From: Comamonadaceae bacterium 2FH
Lineage (GTDB): Bacteria > Pseudomonadota > Gammaproteobacteria > Burkholderiales > Burkholderiaceae_C
Assembly: GCA_005503335.1 (NCBI GenBank)
Contig: SCMQ01000014.1
Location: 1 to 64,000 of the forward strand
Direction: 5' to 3'
DNA length: 64,000 bases
The notes under the pieces are model-generated. The model searched no databases. It was not told the origin of the DNA and worked only from the letters and a program-made list of their open reading frames with translations. A program made the position numbers and the translations under genes. The first letter of the stretch is position 1. Each line of letters opens with the position of its first letter. This document shows, in pieces, positions 44,087 to 53,041 of this stretch.

Positions 44087-44851
44087 ATGAAAGTCCGAGT
44101 GCTGGGGTGCAGCGGCGGCATAGGCGCGGGCTTGCGCACCAGCGCCCTGCTGCTCGACGAGGATGTGCTGATCGACGCGGGCACCGGTGTCGGCGACCTG
44201 GCACTGGACGCGATGCGGCGCATCGACCATGTCTTCGTCACCCACGCCCATCTGGACCATGTGTGCAGCCTGCCGCTGCTGGCCGACAGCGTCGGACCGC
44301 AGCGCCAGGCGCCGTTGACCGTCCACGCGATCGCGCCGGTGATCGCGGCCCTGCGCGCCCATGTGTTCAACGACAACATCTGGCCCGACTTCGCGCGGCT
44401 GCCGCGGCCCGAGGCGCCCTACCTGCGCTGGCGCGTGATCGTCCCGGGCGAGACCGTCACGCTGGGCGCACGCCGGATCACCGCGCTGGCGGTCGAGCAC
44501 GGGGTGCCCGCCGTGGGCTACTGGCTCGACAGCGGCGCCGCCAGCCTGGTGTTCACCGGCGACACCGGCCCCAACGATGCCCTGTGGGACCAGGTCAACG
44601 CCATCGCCAACCTGCGCTACCTGCTCATAGAGACCGCCTTCTGCGAGCGCGACAAGGCGATCGCCGTGGCCGCCAGCCACCTGTGCCCCAGCCTGCTGGC
44701 CGAGGAACTGGGCAAGCTGCGCGTTCCCGCGGAGATCTTCATCACCCACCTCAAGCCCGGCGACCGGGCGCTGACGCTCGCTGAAGTCGCCGCCGCCCTG
44801 GGCGCCGACCGGGCCAGGGCGCTCGAGGACGGCCAGCTCATCGAGTTCTGA
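44087..44851 (+). CDS. class II cAMP phosphodiesterase-like MBL-fold protein
   Basis: A 254-residue metallo-beta-lactamase-fold protein. FVTHAHLDHVCSLPLLADS is the metal motif of the PDE class II (cAMP phosphodiesterase) branch. It also has LVFTGDTGPNDALW with the Asp and a C-terminal FITHLKPGD with the last His. Members hydrolyse 3',5'-cyclic nucleotides. AGGAGG lies just before ATG 44087. It is divergent from the giant cyclase, so the two may make and destroy the same signal. Its end lies six bases from the convergent patatin gene. Confidence 0.82.
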   Translation: MKVRVLGCSGGIGAGLRTSALLLDEDVLIDAGTGVGDLALDAMRRIDHVFVTHAHLDHVCSLPLLADSVGPQRQAPLTVHAIAPVIAALRAHVFNDNIWPDFARLPRPEAPYLRWRVIVPGETVTLGARRITALAVEHGVPAVGYWLDSGAASLVFTGDTGPNDALWDQVNAIANLRYLLIETAFCERDKAIAVAASHLCPSLLAEELGKLRVPAEIFITHLKPGDRALTLAEVAAALGADRARALEDGQLIEF

Positions 44852-44857
44852 GGGCGC

Positions 44858-45889
44858 TCAGAGAAACTCCTTGTCGATGTCTATGCTCGAGCGCTGGCCG
44901 ATGTGCGCGTAGTTGTCGCGCAGCCAGGCCTCGGTCGCGGCCCGCCCCTTGTCGCGCAGCTCGCAGAGGAAATGCCAGTCGGCGTTGTACTTGGTCGACA
45001 CGCCGAGGGCGGCCATGGTCTCGTCGGAGCGGATCGAGTGGATCCACATCTCCTTCATCTCGCCGCGCTCGACCTTGCCGCGCTGGATCAGCGAGGTGAC
45101 GAAGGCGATCGCGCGCATCTCGCGCATCAGCGAGGAGTTGAAGCTCACCTCGTTGACGCGGTTGAGGATGTCGGCCGCCGTGGTCGGCACGCCGCGGCGC
45201 ACGATGGGGTTGATGTGGACGATCACCACGTCGCTGGTGCGGCAGTGGTAGATCAGGGGGAAGATCGCCGGGTTGCCGACATAGCCGCCGTCCCAGTAAT
45301 GCTCGCCCTCGATCTCCACTGCCTGGAACAGCGTGGGCAGGCAGGCCGAGGCCAGCACCGCCTCCACGCAGATGTCCTGGCTCGAGAACAGGCGTATCTT
45401 GCCGGTCTCTACATTGGTCGCGCAAAGGAACAGCTGGATCGGGCAGCCCTGGCGCAGCGCGTCGAAGTCCACATGCGCGAGCAGGATCTCGCGCAGCGGG
45501 TTGCGGTTGTACGGGTTGAACTGGTAGGGCGAGAAGATGCGCAGCACGATGTCGGCCATGGCGTGCAGCGGAGAATGGTCCAGCCAGAAGCTGTGGTGGC
45601 CGGTCATCCAAGGCACCTGGTGGAAGGGGGTGTAGCTCTCGACCGAGTGCGCGATGGCGCGCCAGAAGTCGTGCAGCGCCTGGCGCGCCTGCGGCGGGCC
45701 GCCCTGCCGCAGGCCTTGGGCCAGCACGGCCGCGTTCATGGCGCCGGCGCTGGTCGCGCTCACGCCCTCGATCTCCAGCCCGCTGTCCTGCTCGAGCAGG
45801 CGGTCGAGCACGCCCCAGGTGAAGGCGCCGTGCATGCCGCCGCCCTGCAGGGCCAGGGAAACAGGCTTTCTTGTTCCGTTCTCAGCCAT
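44858..45889 (-). CDS. patatin-like phospholipase
   Basis: A 343-residue lipid acyl hydrolase. ALQGGGMHGAFTWGVLDRLL is the oxyanion-hole region. IEGVSATSAGAMNAAVLAQG contains the catalytic Ser of GxSxG, but the first Gly is Ala (ATSAG). HYWDGGYVGNPAI provides the catalytic Asp (DGG). No signal peptide, so it acts in the cytoplasm or after secretion by another route. Relatives with this N-terminus occur widely in proteobacteria without a defined substrate. Convergent with the PDE-like gene. Confidence 0.88.
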   Translation of the reverse strand: MAENGTRKPVSLALQGGGMHGAFTWGVLDRLLEQDSGLEIEGVSATSAGAMNAAVLAQGLRQGGPPQARQALHDFWRAIAHSVESYTPFHQVPWMTGHHSFWLDHSPLHAMADIVLRIFSPYQFNPYNRNPLREILLAHVDFDALRQGCPIQLFLCATNVETGKIRLFSSQDICVEAVLASACLPTLFQAVEIEGEHYWDGGYVGNPAIFPLIYHCRTSDVVIVHINPIVRRGVPTTAADILNRVNEVSFNSSLMREMRAIAFVTSLIQRGKVERGEMKEMWIHSIRSDETMAALGVSTKYNADWHFLCELRDKGRAATEAWLRDNYAHIGQRSSIDIDKEFL

Positions 45890-46087
45890 CGGAAGCCTCC
45901 TCGGTGCCCGGTTTCGCGTGTCCTTGGTGGTCAGGTCCGATTATCGTTCCGGCGACGGCTTTGCGACCTGCTGCGAGCCCCTGCGGTTATGCCCTGGCTG
46001 CCGCGCCTATCATTCGTCGTTCTCCTGATGAGCCGCCCGTGTCGCCGACGCCGGGCGGCCGCCGGTCTCCTGTTTCCAATCAAGACC

Positions 46088-47032
46088 ATGCAGCAACACT
46101 CGTCCTGGCAACCCAGCCCCCGCTACCCCGACCCGGCCGTTCAGGTCCTGCACCCCGACTTCGAGCGCTACCGGCTGGTCTCCGCCGCCGTGGAGCGCCT
46201 GGCCACCGGCATGCGCTGGGCCGAGGGACCGGTCTGGTTCGGCGACGGGCGCTTCCTGCTGTGGAGCGACATCCCGAACGACCGTGTCATGCGCTGGGAC
46301 GAGGAGACCGGCGCCGTGAGCGTGTTCCGCAAGCCGTCCAATTTCGCCAACGGCCACGCGCGCGACCGCCAGGGCCGGCTGCTCAGCTGCGAGCATGGCG
46401 GGCGGCGCGTCACGCGCACCGAGTACGACGGCGCCATCACGGTGCTGGTCGACCGCTTCGAGGGCAAGCGCCTGAACTCGCCCAACGACCTGGTCGTGGC
46501 CTCGGATGGCGCGGTCTGGTTCAGCGACCCGGCCTTCGGCATCTCGGGCGACTACGAGGGCCACCGCGCCCCGGCGGAATTGCCGACGCATCTGTACCGC
46601 CACGACCCGACAACCGGCGTCACCGAAGTCGCCTGCGCCGACATCGCCTCGCCCAACGGCTTGGCCTTCTCGCCCGACGAGAAGAGCCTCTACGTGGTCG
46701 AGAGCCGCTCCAAGCCGCGCCACATCCTGGCCTTCGACGTCGAGGGCGGCCGCCGGCTGACCCATAAGCGCGTGCTGATCGAGGCCGGTCCGGGCACGCC
46801 CGACGGCCTGCGCTGCGACGAGGACGGCAACCTCTGGTGCGGCTGGGGCATGGGCAGTCCCGAGCTGGACGGCGTGATGGTGTTTTCGCCCCAGGGCCAG
46901 GCCATAGGCCGCATCCAACTGCCCGAGCGCTGCGCCAACCTCTGCTTCGGCGGCCCCCGGCGCAACCGGTTGTTCATGGCGGCCAGCCAGTCGGTCTACG
47001 CGCTCTACGTCAACACGCGCGGCGCCGTGTAG
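46088..47032 (+). CDS. SMP-30/gluconolactonase/LRE-family protein
   Basis: A 314-residue six-bladed beta-propeller. Family runs are TGMRWAEGPVWFGDGRFLLW, FANGHARDRQGRLLSCEHGG, LNSPNDLVVASDGAVWFSDP, SPNGLAFSPDEKSLYVVES and TPDGLRCDEDGNLWCGWGMG. The Glu in AEGP, the Asn in SPNDL and SPNGLAFS, and the Asp in TPDGL bind the calcium or zinc used for lactone hydrolysis. Such enzymes open sugar or other lactones. Start ATG 46088 lacks a clear ribosome-binding site. The 198 bases upstream (45890-46087) show nothing definite. Confidence 0.88.
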   Translation: MQQHSSWQPSPRYPDPAVQVLHPDFERYRLVSAAVERLATGMRWAEGPVWFGDGRFLLWSDIPNDRVMRWDEETGAVSVFRKPSNFANGHARDRQGRLLSCEHGGRRVTRTEYDGAITVLVDRFEGKRLNSPNDLVVASDGAVWFSDPAFGISGDYEGHRAPAELPTHLYRHDPTTGVTEVACADIASPNGLAFSPDEKSLYVVESRSKPRHILAFDVEGGRRLTHKRVLIEAGPGTPDGLRCDEDGNLWCGWGMGSPELDGVMVFSPQGQAIGRIQLPERCANLCFGGPRRNRLFMAASQSVYALYVNTRGAV

Positions 47033-47040
47033 GGTCGAAG

Positions 47041-47553
47041 TCAGGCCTGCAGGTAGCCGCTGAGCAGCAGGTAGCCCGGCAGCCAGGCCGTCAGCACCGC
47101 CTGGGCGATCGCCAGCCAGGCCACGGGCCGGGTCCAGTGCACGCGACGCAGGGCGCCGATCACGAAGAAGCACAGCCACAGCAGGGTCCAGGCGGCCCAG
47201 CAGGCGGCGAGCCAGAGGTCGGTCAGGCTGCTCGCCGTGGCGAAGGCGTCGCGCGCCACCAGGGCGGCGGTGACGGCCACGAACAGGCTGAACCAGCCCA
47301 GGCCGCGCCCGTCCTGGCCGGTCAGGTGGGCATAGGCCACCCAGAGGTAGGTGAAGGAGAACAGCAGACCGAAGGCCGCAGCGCGGATCAGGGGCTCATG
47401 GCCGCTGGCGGCCTGGTGCAGGCTGGCGAACAGCGAGACGCCGCCGGCGAACAGGTTCATCACCGCGGCCTCCTTGGTCGCGATCTTGCCCAGCATGGCC
47501 AAGCCGTTGATGAACAGCACCGCGCCCACGTAGAGCAAGACCAGACCCAGCAT
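47041..47553 (-). CDS. AmiS/UreI-family acid-activated channel-like protein
   Basis: A 170-residue inner-membrane protein with six hydrophobic helices, beginning MLGLVLLYVGAVLFINGLAM. The run LIRAAAFGLLFSFTYLWVAY and the C-terminal WTRPVAWLAIAQAVLTAWLP fit AmiS/UreI, which conduct urea or short amides. No amidase or urease gene is next to it. Upstream on its strand the spacer 47554-47640 has TTTTGTGCACC and TTTTGTATACA in tandem (47600-47625), a possible regulator site. Convergent with the SMP-30 gene. Confidence 0.82.
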   Translation of the reverse strand: MLGLVLLYVGAVLFINGLAMLGKIATKEAAVMNLFAGGVSLFASLHQAASGHEPLIRAAAFGLLFSFTYLWVAYAHLTGQDGRGLGWFSLFVAVTAALVARDAFATASSLTDLWLAACWAAWTLLWLCFFVIGALRRVHWTRPVAWLAIAQAVLTAWLPGYLLLSGYLQA

Positions 47554-47694
47554 ATGCAATACCTTATGAACGTTGCGCACCTTTTTGGGGCAACGGAGTG
47601 TATACAAAATGGTGCACAAAACACCCGAGGGTAAACCCGAGTCTTGGCGGGGGCGCGGGTGGTGATGGCCCGGCGGAGCGGTTACCCTTGGGCC

Positions 47695-48035
47695 ATGCTG
47701 AAATCCGCCTCCCTGTCCACCAAGCTGATCCGTATCGGCGCCAGCCTGCTGGCCGGCGCCTGCGCCTGCGGCAACCTCCGGGCCGATGCGCGCACGCGGG
47801 TGATTCCCATCGTCGCGCACGAGGCGGAGCCGGTCCGTCACTGCGCGCGCCCGAGCTGACGCCGGCGCAGCAGCAGGTGATCGAGCAGATGCTCGATCAG
47901 GCCGTGGCCGCGCCCGAGCCGACCGAGTCCGAATACCGCCGCTACTACGAGGCCAACAAGTCGCAGTTCGTGATCGGCCAGGCGCGGATCGAGGGCGTCG
48001 CGCTGGAAGGGGTTGATTCGCCCCTGGTGCAATGA
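47695..48035 (+). pseudogene. degraded PpiC/NifM-like peptidyl-prolyl isomerase remnant
   Basis: An ATG at 47695 opens a frame with LSTKLIRIGASLLAGACACG and RVIPIVAHEAEPVR, similar to the start of NifM/PpiC-type isomerases, which ends in a stop at 47859. A different frame then runs to 48035 with ELTPAQQQVIEQMLDQAVAA and EPTESEYRRYYEANKSQF, the linker before the parvulin domain. The parvulin domain itself is absent and the segment between the two parts is missing. The gene has therefore lost its middle and its catalytic end. Confidence is moderate because only fragments are available. Confidence 0.55.
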
Positions 48036-48126
48036 GCGCGCAGGCCGCCGCGTTGATCCATGGCAAGGCGGCCAGGGGCGCGTTTCGATAGGCTTGCGCA
48101 GCGGCCCCCACCTGATCTGGAACACG

Positions 48127-49178
48127 ATGGACAAATCCTCTCCGACTGAGCCGGCCCCTGCCGGCGGCGCGGACGCGGCGGCGCTGGCCGCGCGGCTCGC
48201 AACCCTTTGCGCCGACTCCGGCCTGCGCCCCTGGCGCCTGGCGAGCCGCACCCTGGTGCCCGTGGTGCAGGGCGGCATGGGCGTGGCGGTCTCGGCCGGC
48301 GGCCTGGCCGGCGCGGTGGCCAGGCTGGGCGGTGTGGGCACCATCTCCTCGGTGGACCTGCGGCGCCTGCATCCCGACCTGATGGCCGAGACCGAATCGC
48401 TGTGCAAGGAGGCCGATGCCAAGGCCCGCATCGACGCGGCCAACCTCGAGGCGCTGGCGCGCGAGATAGCGCGCGCGCGCCTGCTCTCCGAGGGCCGAGG
48501 CCTGATCGCGGTGAACGTGATGAAGGCGCTCAGCGAGTACCCGGCCTATGTGCGCCGGGCCCTGGCCTGCGGCGTCGACGCGCTGGTTTCGACTTCGAGG
48601 TCGCGATTCCGCAGGTGCTGCAGTTCTTCCGCAGCGCAGGCATGGAGCGCGAGATCCCGCTGATCGCGGCGGGCGGCATCGCCTCGCGCGAGGACATACT
48701 GCGCCTGTAGGCGCTCGGTGCTTCGGCGGTGCAGCTCGGAACCGCCTTCGCCGTGACCCAGGAATGCGACGCCGATCCGGCCTTCAAGCAGGTGCTGGCC
48801 GCGGCGCGGCCCGAGGACCTGGTCGAGTTCGTCAGCGTGGCCGGCCTGCCGGCGCGCGCGGTGCGCACGCCCTGGCTCGACAAGTACCTGCGCGTGGAGC
48901 CCAAGCTCAAGGCCGTGGCCCATGTCAAGGAGCGCTGCAACATGGCTTTCGACTGCTTGGCGCGCTGCGGGCTGCGCGACGGCGAGGCCGCCATGGGCCA
49001 GTTCTGCATCGACCAGCAGCTGGGCCACGCCATGGCCGGCGACCAGCGCAAGGGCCTGTTCTTCAGAGGGGCGGGGCGGCTGCCGTTTGGCGACAGGATA
49101 CTGTCGGTGCAAGAATTGATGCAATGGCTGCTCGGCGGTATCCGCCCGGCAGCCCTGGCGATGGAGGCCGCAGCATGA
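48127..49178 (+). pseudogene. nitronate monooxygenase (2-nitropropane dioxygenase family), broken by deletion and amber stop
   Basis: ATG 48127 opens a frame with RTLVPVVQGGMGVAVSAGGL and VGTISSVDLRRLHPDLMAET, the FMN-binding start of the NMO TIM barrel. At about 48590 the text jumps from GVDALV to FDFEVAIPQVLQFF, losing about 80 residues expected between, and the frame changes. A second lesion, CTG-TAG at 48705-48710 where CTG-CAG (Leu-Gln) is expected, truncates the second part after IASREDILRL. The third part continues with ALGASAVQLGTAFAVTQECD to the ATGA overlap with nrdJ at 49175. The original would have been about 420-430 residues. It cannot make an active enzyme. Confidence 0.88.
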
Positions 49179-51613
49179 AACGTGACCCGATCAGCCGCGC
49201 ACAGGACGTGACGGCCACCCAGCCCATCAGCCTCGACGTGCTGCGCGAGAAATACCTCAAGCCCGGCGAGAACGGCGTCGAGGACCTGTACCGCCGCGTG
49301 GCGCGCGCCCTGGCCTCGGTCGAGGCCGAGCCGCTGCGCGCCAGGTACGAGGCGCTGTTCCTGGAGAGCCTGCATGCCGGCGCCATAGGCGCGGGCCGCA
49401 TCATGAGCGCTGCCGGCACCGAGCTGCAGGCCACGCTGATCAACTGCTTCGTGCAGCCGGTGGGCGACTGCATCCAGGGCGTGGACGACGGGGGCTTCCC
49501 CGGCATCTACGAGGCCCTGCGCGAGGCGGCCGAGACCATGCGGCGCGGCGGCGGCGTGGGCTACGACTTCTCGCGCATCCGCCCGCGCGGCGCCGAGGTC
49601 AAGGCCACGGCCTCGCTGGCCTCCGGCCCCTGCAGCTACATCAACGTGTTCGACCAGTCCTGTGCCACGGTGGAGAGCGCGGGCGCGCGGCGCGGCGCCC
49701 AGATGGGCGTGCTGCGCATGGACCACCCCGACGTGCTGGACTTCATCACCGCCAAGCGCCAGCCCGGGCGCTGGAACAACTTCAACGTCTCGGTGGCCGT
49801 GCCCGACGCCTTCATGCAGGCCCTGCAGGACGACCAGCCCTGGCCGCTGGTGCACCGCGCCCGTCCCGGCGCGGCCCTGCTGGACCAGGGCGCGTTCCAG
49901 CGCGACGACGGCCTCTGGGTCTACCAGACCGTCTCGGCGCGCGAGCTCTGGGACACCGTGATGCGCTCGGCCTACGACTTCGCCGAGCCCGGCATCCTGT
50001 TCCTCGACCACATCAACGAGGACAACAACCTGCGCTACTGCGAGCAGATCACCGCCACCAACCCCTGTGCGGAGCAGCCCCTGCCTCCCTACGGCTGCTG
50101 CGACCTCGGTCCCATCATCCTCACGCGCTTCGTGCGCCATCCCTTCGGCGTCGACGGCGTGCCGGCCTTCGACTTCGAGGCCTTCGAGAAATCGGTCGCG
50201 CTGCAGGTGCGCGCGCTGGACAACGTGCTCGACCTGACCTGGTGGCCGCTGCCGCAGCAGCGCGAAGAGGCGGCGGCCAAGCGCCGCATCGGCGTGGGCT
50301 TTACTGGCATGGGCAATGCCCTGGCCATGCTGTGCCTGCGCTACGACGCGGCGGACGGGCGCGCCATGGCGGCGCGCATCGCCGAGCGCATGCGCGACAC
50401 GGCTTACGCGGCCTCGGTGGCGCTGGCGCGCGAGAAGGGCGCCTTCCCCAAGTTCGACGCCGCGGCCTATCTCGCACCGGGCGGCTTCGCCAGCCGCCTG
50501 CCGCAGGCACTGCAGGATCAGATCCGTGCCCATGGCCTGCGCAACAGCCACCTGCTGTCGATCGCGCCCACCGGCACCGTGAGCCTGGCTTTCGCCGACA
50601 ACGCCTCCAACGGCATAGAGCCGCCGTTCTCCTGGACCTACCGGCGCAAGAAGCGCGAGGCCGACGGCAGCGTCAGCGAGTACCAGGTCGAGGACCATGC
50701 CTGGCGCCTGTGGCGCGAGCTCGGCGGCAGCACCGAGCCGCTGCCCGATTACTTCGTGTCGGCGCTCGCGATGACGGCCGGCGACCACATCGCGATGATG
50801 GAGGCGGTGCAGCCCTTCGTCGACACGGCGATCTCCAAGACCGTGAACATCCCGGCCGACTACCCCTACGAGGACTTCAAGGGCCTGTACCAGCAGGCCT
50901 GGCGCTCCGGCCTCAAGGGCCTGGCGACCTACCGGCCCAACAGCATCCTGGGCGCGGTGCTGGACACCGGGACCGCTCCTTCCGCCGCATCGGCCCCGGC
51001 GGCGCCCGAGGGCCCGCCCGCGGACCCGATGCGCCAGGTGATAGAGAGCCGGCCCAAGGGCGCCCTGTCGGCCGTGGCCGAGAAGATCGAGTACTGGACC
51101 CAGGAGGGCCACAAGACCCTGTACCTGGTGGTCTCCTTCCTGCCCGTGCCGGCGGCCGACGGCTCTGGCACGCGCGAGCGCGCGATCGAGTTCTTCATGC
51201 CCGTGGGCCAGAGCGGCGAGTCGCAGCAGTGGATCACCTCCAGCATGCGCCTGCTCTCGCTGGCCGCGCGCGGCGGCTTCCTGGAGCGCGCGCTCAGCGA
51301 CATGCGCAAGGTGGCCTGGGACCGCGGCCCTGTGCGCCTGGGCACTTATGAAAAGGCCGACGGCACGCGCGTGCCGCTGTGGCACGAGTCCGAGGTCGCG
51401 GCCATGGCCTACGCGATCCAGAACCTGATCGCGCGCCGCGCCAGCGGCCCGGCCGCACCCGCCCAGGCGCCGGTGGCCGAGGCCCCGCTGCCCGCCGGCC
51501 TGCCGCCGGTCATGGCCGGCAAGAAATGCAGCGAGTGCGGCGCCCATGCCGTGATCCGCAAGGACGGCTGCGACTACTGCACGCAGTGCGGGCATCTGGG
51601 GACCTGCGGGTGA
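49175..51613 (+). CDS. nrdJ: adenosylcobalamin-dependent (class II) ribonucleotide reductase
   Basis: An 812-residue enzyme that makes deoxyribonucleotides using adenosylcobalamin, with or without oxygen. The radical/thiol site TATNPCAEQPLPPYGCCDLG and the barrel motif IAPTGTVSLAFADNASNGIE are diagnostic. QSCATVESAGARRGAQMGV and NNFNVSVAVPDAFM are typical. The C-terminal KKCSECGAHAVIRKDGCDYC and TQCGHLGTCG tail carries the redox Cys pairs that rereduce the active site. It overlaps the dead nitronate monooxygenase by four bases (ATGA), so it was likely coupled to that gene and must now be translated without the old upstream product. A nitroreductase follows. Confidence 0.95.
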   Translation: MKRDPISRAQDVTATQPISLDVLREKYLKPGENGVEDLYRRVARALASVEAEPLRARYEALFLESLHAGAIGAGRIMSAAGTELQATLINCFVQPVGDCIQGVDDGGFPGIYEALREAAETMRRGGGVGYDFSRIRPRGAEVKATASLASGPCSYINVFDQSCATVESAGARRGAQMGVLRMDHPDVLDFITAKRQPGRWNNFNVSVAVPDAFMQALQDDQPWPLVHRARPGAALLDQGAFQRDDGLWVYQTVSARELWDTVMRSAYDFAEPGILFLDHINEDNNLRYCEQITATNPCAEQPLPPYGCCDLGPIILTRFVRHPFGVDGVPAFDFEAFEKSVALQVRALDNVLDLTWWPLPQQREEAAAKRRIGVGFTGMGNALAMLCLRYDAADGRAMAARIAERMRDTAYAASVALAREKGAFPKFDAAAYLAPGGFASRLPQALQDQIRAHGLRNSHLLSIAPTGTVSLAFADNASNGIEPPFSWTYRRKKREADGSVSEYQVEDHAWRLWRELGGSTEPLPDYFVSALAMTAGDHIAMMEAVQPFVDTAISKTVNIPADYPYEDFKGLYQQAWRSGLKGLATYRPNSILGAVLDTGTAPSAASAPAAPEGPPADPMRQVIESRPKGALSAVAEKIEYWTQEGHKTLYLVVSFLPVPAADGSGTRERAIEFFMPVGQSGESQQWITSSMRLLSLAARGGFLERALSDMRKVAWDRGPVRLGTYEKADGTRVPLWHESEVAAMAYAIQNLIARRASGPAAPAQAPVAEAPLPAGLPPVMAGKKCSECGAHAVIRKDGCDYCTQCGHLGTCG

Positions 51614-51635
51614 GGGGAAGGCTTGGGGTGGCGCT

Positions 51636-52292
51636 ATGCTGGCGGCCATGGAACTGCGCGCATCGATGACCAAGCCGGCTGACACGGACCTGCCCCGCAT
51701 GGCAGCCGCGGAACACGCGGAATGGGTGGCGGCCTTGATCCATTCGCGCCAGACCGTGCTGCCCAAGCGCCTGCTGGCTCCGGGCCCGGATGCGGCGCAG
51801 CTGGCCATGATTCTGCAGGCCGCGGCGGCCGCGCCCGACCACCGCCAGCTCACGCCCTGGCGCTTCGTGATCGTGCCCGAGGACCAGCGCGGGCGCCTGG
51901 CCGAGGCCTTCGCCGCCTCGCTGCTGGAGCGCGACGCCCAGGCCACGCCCGAGCAACTGGCCCAGGCGCGCGAGAAGGCGCACCGCGCGCCGCTGCTGAT
52001 GCTGGCCATCGGCCGCCTGTCGGGCGGCGATCCCGAGATTGAGGCCGGCGAACGCCTGGTCTCGGCCGGCTGCGCGATCCAGAACATGCTGCTGACCGCC
52101 CATGCCCTGGGCTTCGGCGCGGCGCTGACCAGCGGCAAGGCCCTGGGTTCGCGCGCCCTGCGCTCCCTGTTCGGACTGTCGCCCGAGGAGCAGGCGCTGT
52201 GCTTCATCAGCGTCGGCACGGTGCGCGAGCGCCGGCCGGCTCGCGCGCGCCCGGCGCCCGAGGCCTATGTGTCGGTGCTCGGCGGCGGCTGA
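51636..52292 (+). CDS. nitroreductase-family protein (YdjA-like)
   Basis: A 218-residue FMN-dependent nitroreductase-fold protein. LIHSRQTVLPKRLLAPGPDA, ILQAAAAAPDHRQLTPWRFV, AGCAIQNMLLTAHALGFGAA and FGLSPEEQALCFISVGTV match the YdjA branch, which is smaller than NfsB and binds FMN between subunits. The natural substrate is unknown. In-frame ATGs at 51636, 51648 and 51666 are possible; none has a strong ribosome-binding site. It lies 22 bases after nrdJ and 31 before queC, so co-transcription with both is likely. Confidence 0.82.
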   Translation: MLAAMELRASMTKPADTDLPRMAAAEHAEWVAALIHSRQTVLPKRLLAPGPDAAQLAMILQAAAAAPDHRQLTPWRFVIVPEDQRGRLAEAFAASLLERDAQATPEQLAQAREKAHRAPLLMLAIGRLSGGDPEIEAGERLVSAGCAIQNMLLTAHALGFGAALTSGKALGSRALRSLFGLSPEEQALCFISVGTVRERRPARARPAPEAYVSVLGGG

Positions 52293-52323
52293 CCGGGCGC
52301 GCAGGATGGCCTAACATCGGCCC

Positions 52324-53034
52324 ATGCACAGCACCGCCCTCGTCCTGTTTTCCGGCGGCCAGGATTCGACCACCTGCCTGGCCCATGCGCTCACGAAGTA
52401 CCAGCGCGTAGAGACCGTGGCCTTCGACTACCGCCAGCGCCACAGCGTGGAACTGCAGGCCCGCCTGGCCGTGCTGTCCGAGATGCGGCGCGAGTTTCCG
52501 GCCTGGGAGGCCAAGCTCGGCGAGGACCACCTGCTGGACCTGGCGGTGCTGGGCCAGGTCAGCGAGACCTCGCTGACGCGCGACATGGCGTTCCAGATGG
52601 AGAGTTCGGGCCTGCCCAACACCTTCGTGCCGGGGCGCAATCTGCTGTTCCTCACGCTGGCCGCGGCCCTGGCCTACCGGCGCGGCCTGCAGGTCATCGT
52701 GACCGGGGTCTGCGAGACCGACTTCTCGGGCTACCCCGACTGCCGCGACGACACCATGAAGGCCATGCAGCTGGCGCTCTCGCTGGGCATGGACCGGCGC
52801 TTCCTGATCGAGACCCCGCTGATGTGGATAGACAAGGCCGCGACCTGGCAGCTGGCCTACGATCTGGGCGGCCAGGCCCTGGTCGAGCTGATCGTCGAGC
52901 ACAGCCACACCTGCTACCTGGGCGAGCGCCAGCAGCGCCACCCCTGGGGCTATGGCTGCGGCCAGTGCCCGGCCTGCGAGCTGCGCGCGCGCGGCCACCA
53001 GCGCTGGCTGGAGGCCGGCGTGCCCTCGCCCTGA
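52324..53034 (+). CDS. queC: 7-cyano-7-deazaguanine synthase
   Basis: A 236-residue ATP-dependent enzyme that converts 7-carboxy-7-deazaguanine to preQ0 in queuosine synthesis. The PP-loop is [17 protein letters not shown], followed by [32 protein letters not shown] and [18 protein letters not shown]. The zinc cluster is CYLG and [13 protein letters not shown] (C-x2-C-x2-C) with an earlier Cys. Length is normal. The ABC transporter gene converges on it seven bases downstream. No other queuosine genes are in the window. Confidence 0.96.
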   Translation: MHSTALVLFSGGQDSTTCLAHALTKYQRVETVAFDYRQRHSVELQARLAVLSEMRREFPAWEAKLGEDHLLDLAVLGQVSETSLTRDMAFQMESSGLPNTFVPGRNLLFLTLAAALAYRRGLQVIVTGVCETDFSGYPDCRDDTMKAMQLALSLGMDRRFLIETPLMWIDKAATWQLAYDLGGQALVELIVEHSHTCYLGERQQRHPWGYGCGQCPACELRARGHQRWLEAGVPSP

Positions 53035-53041
53035 ATCCCCG

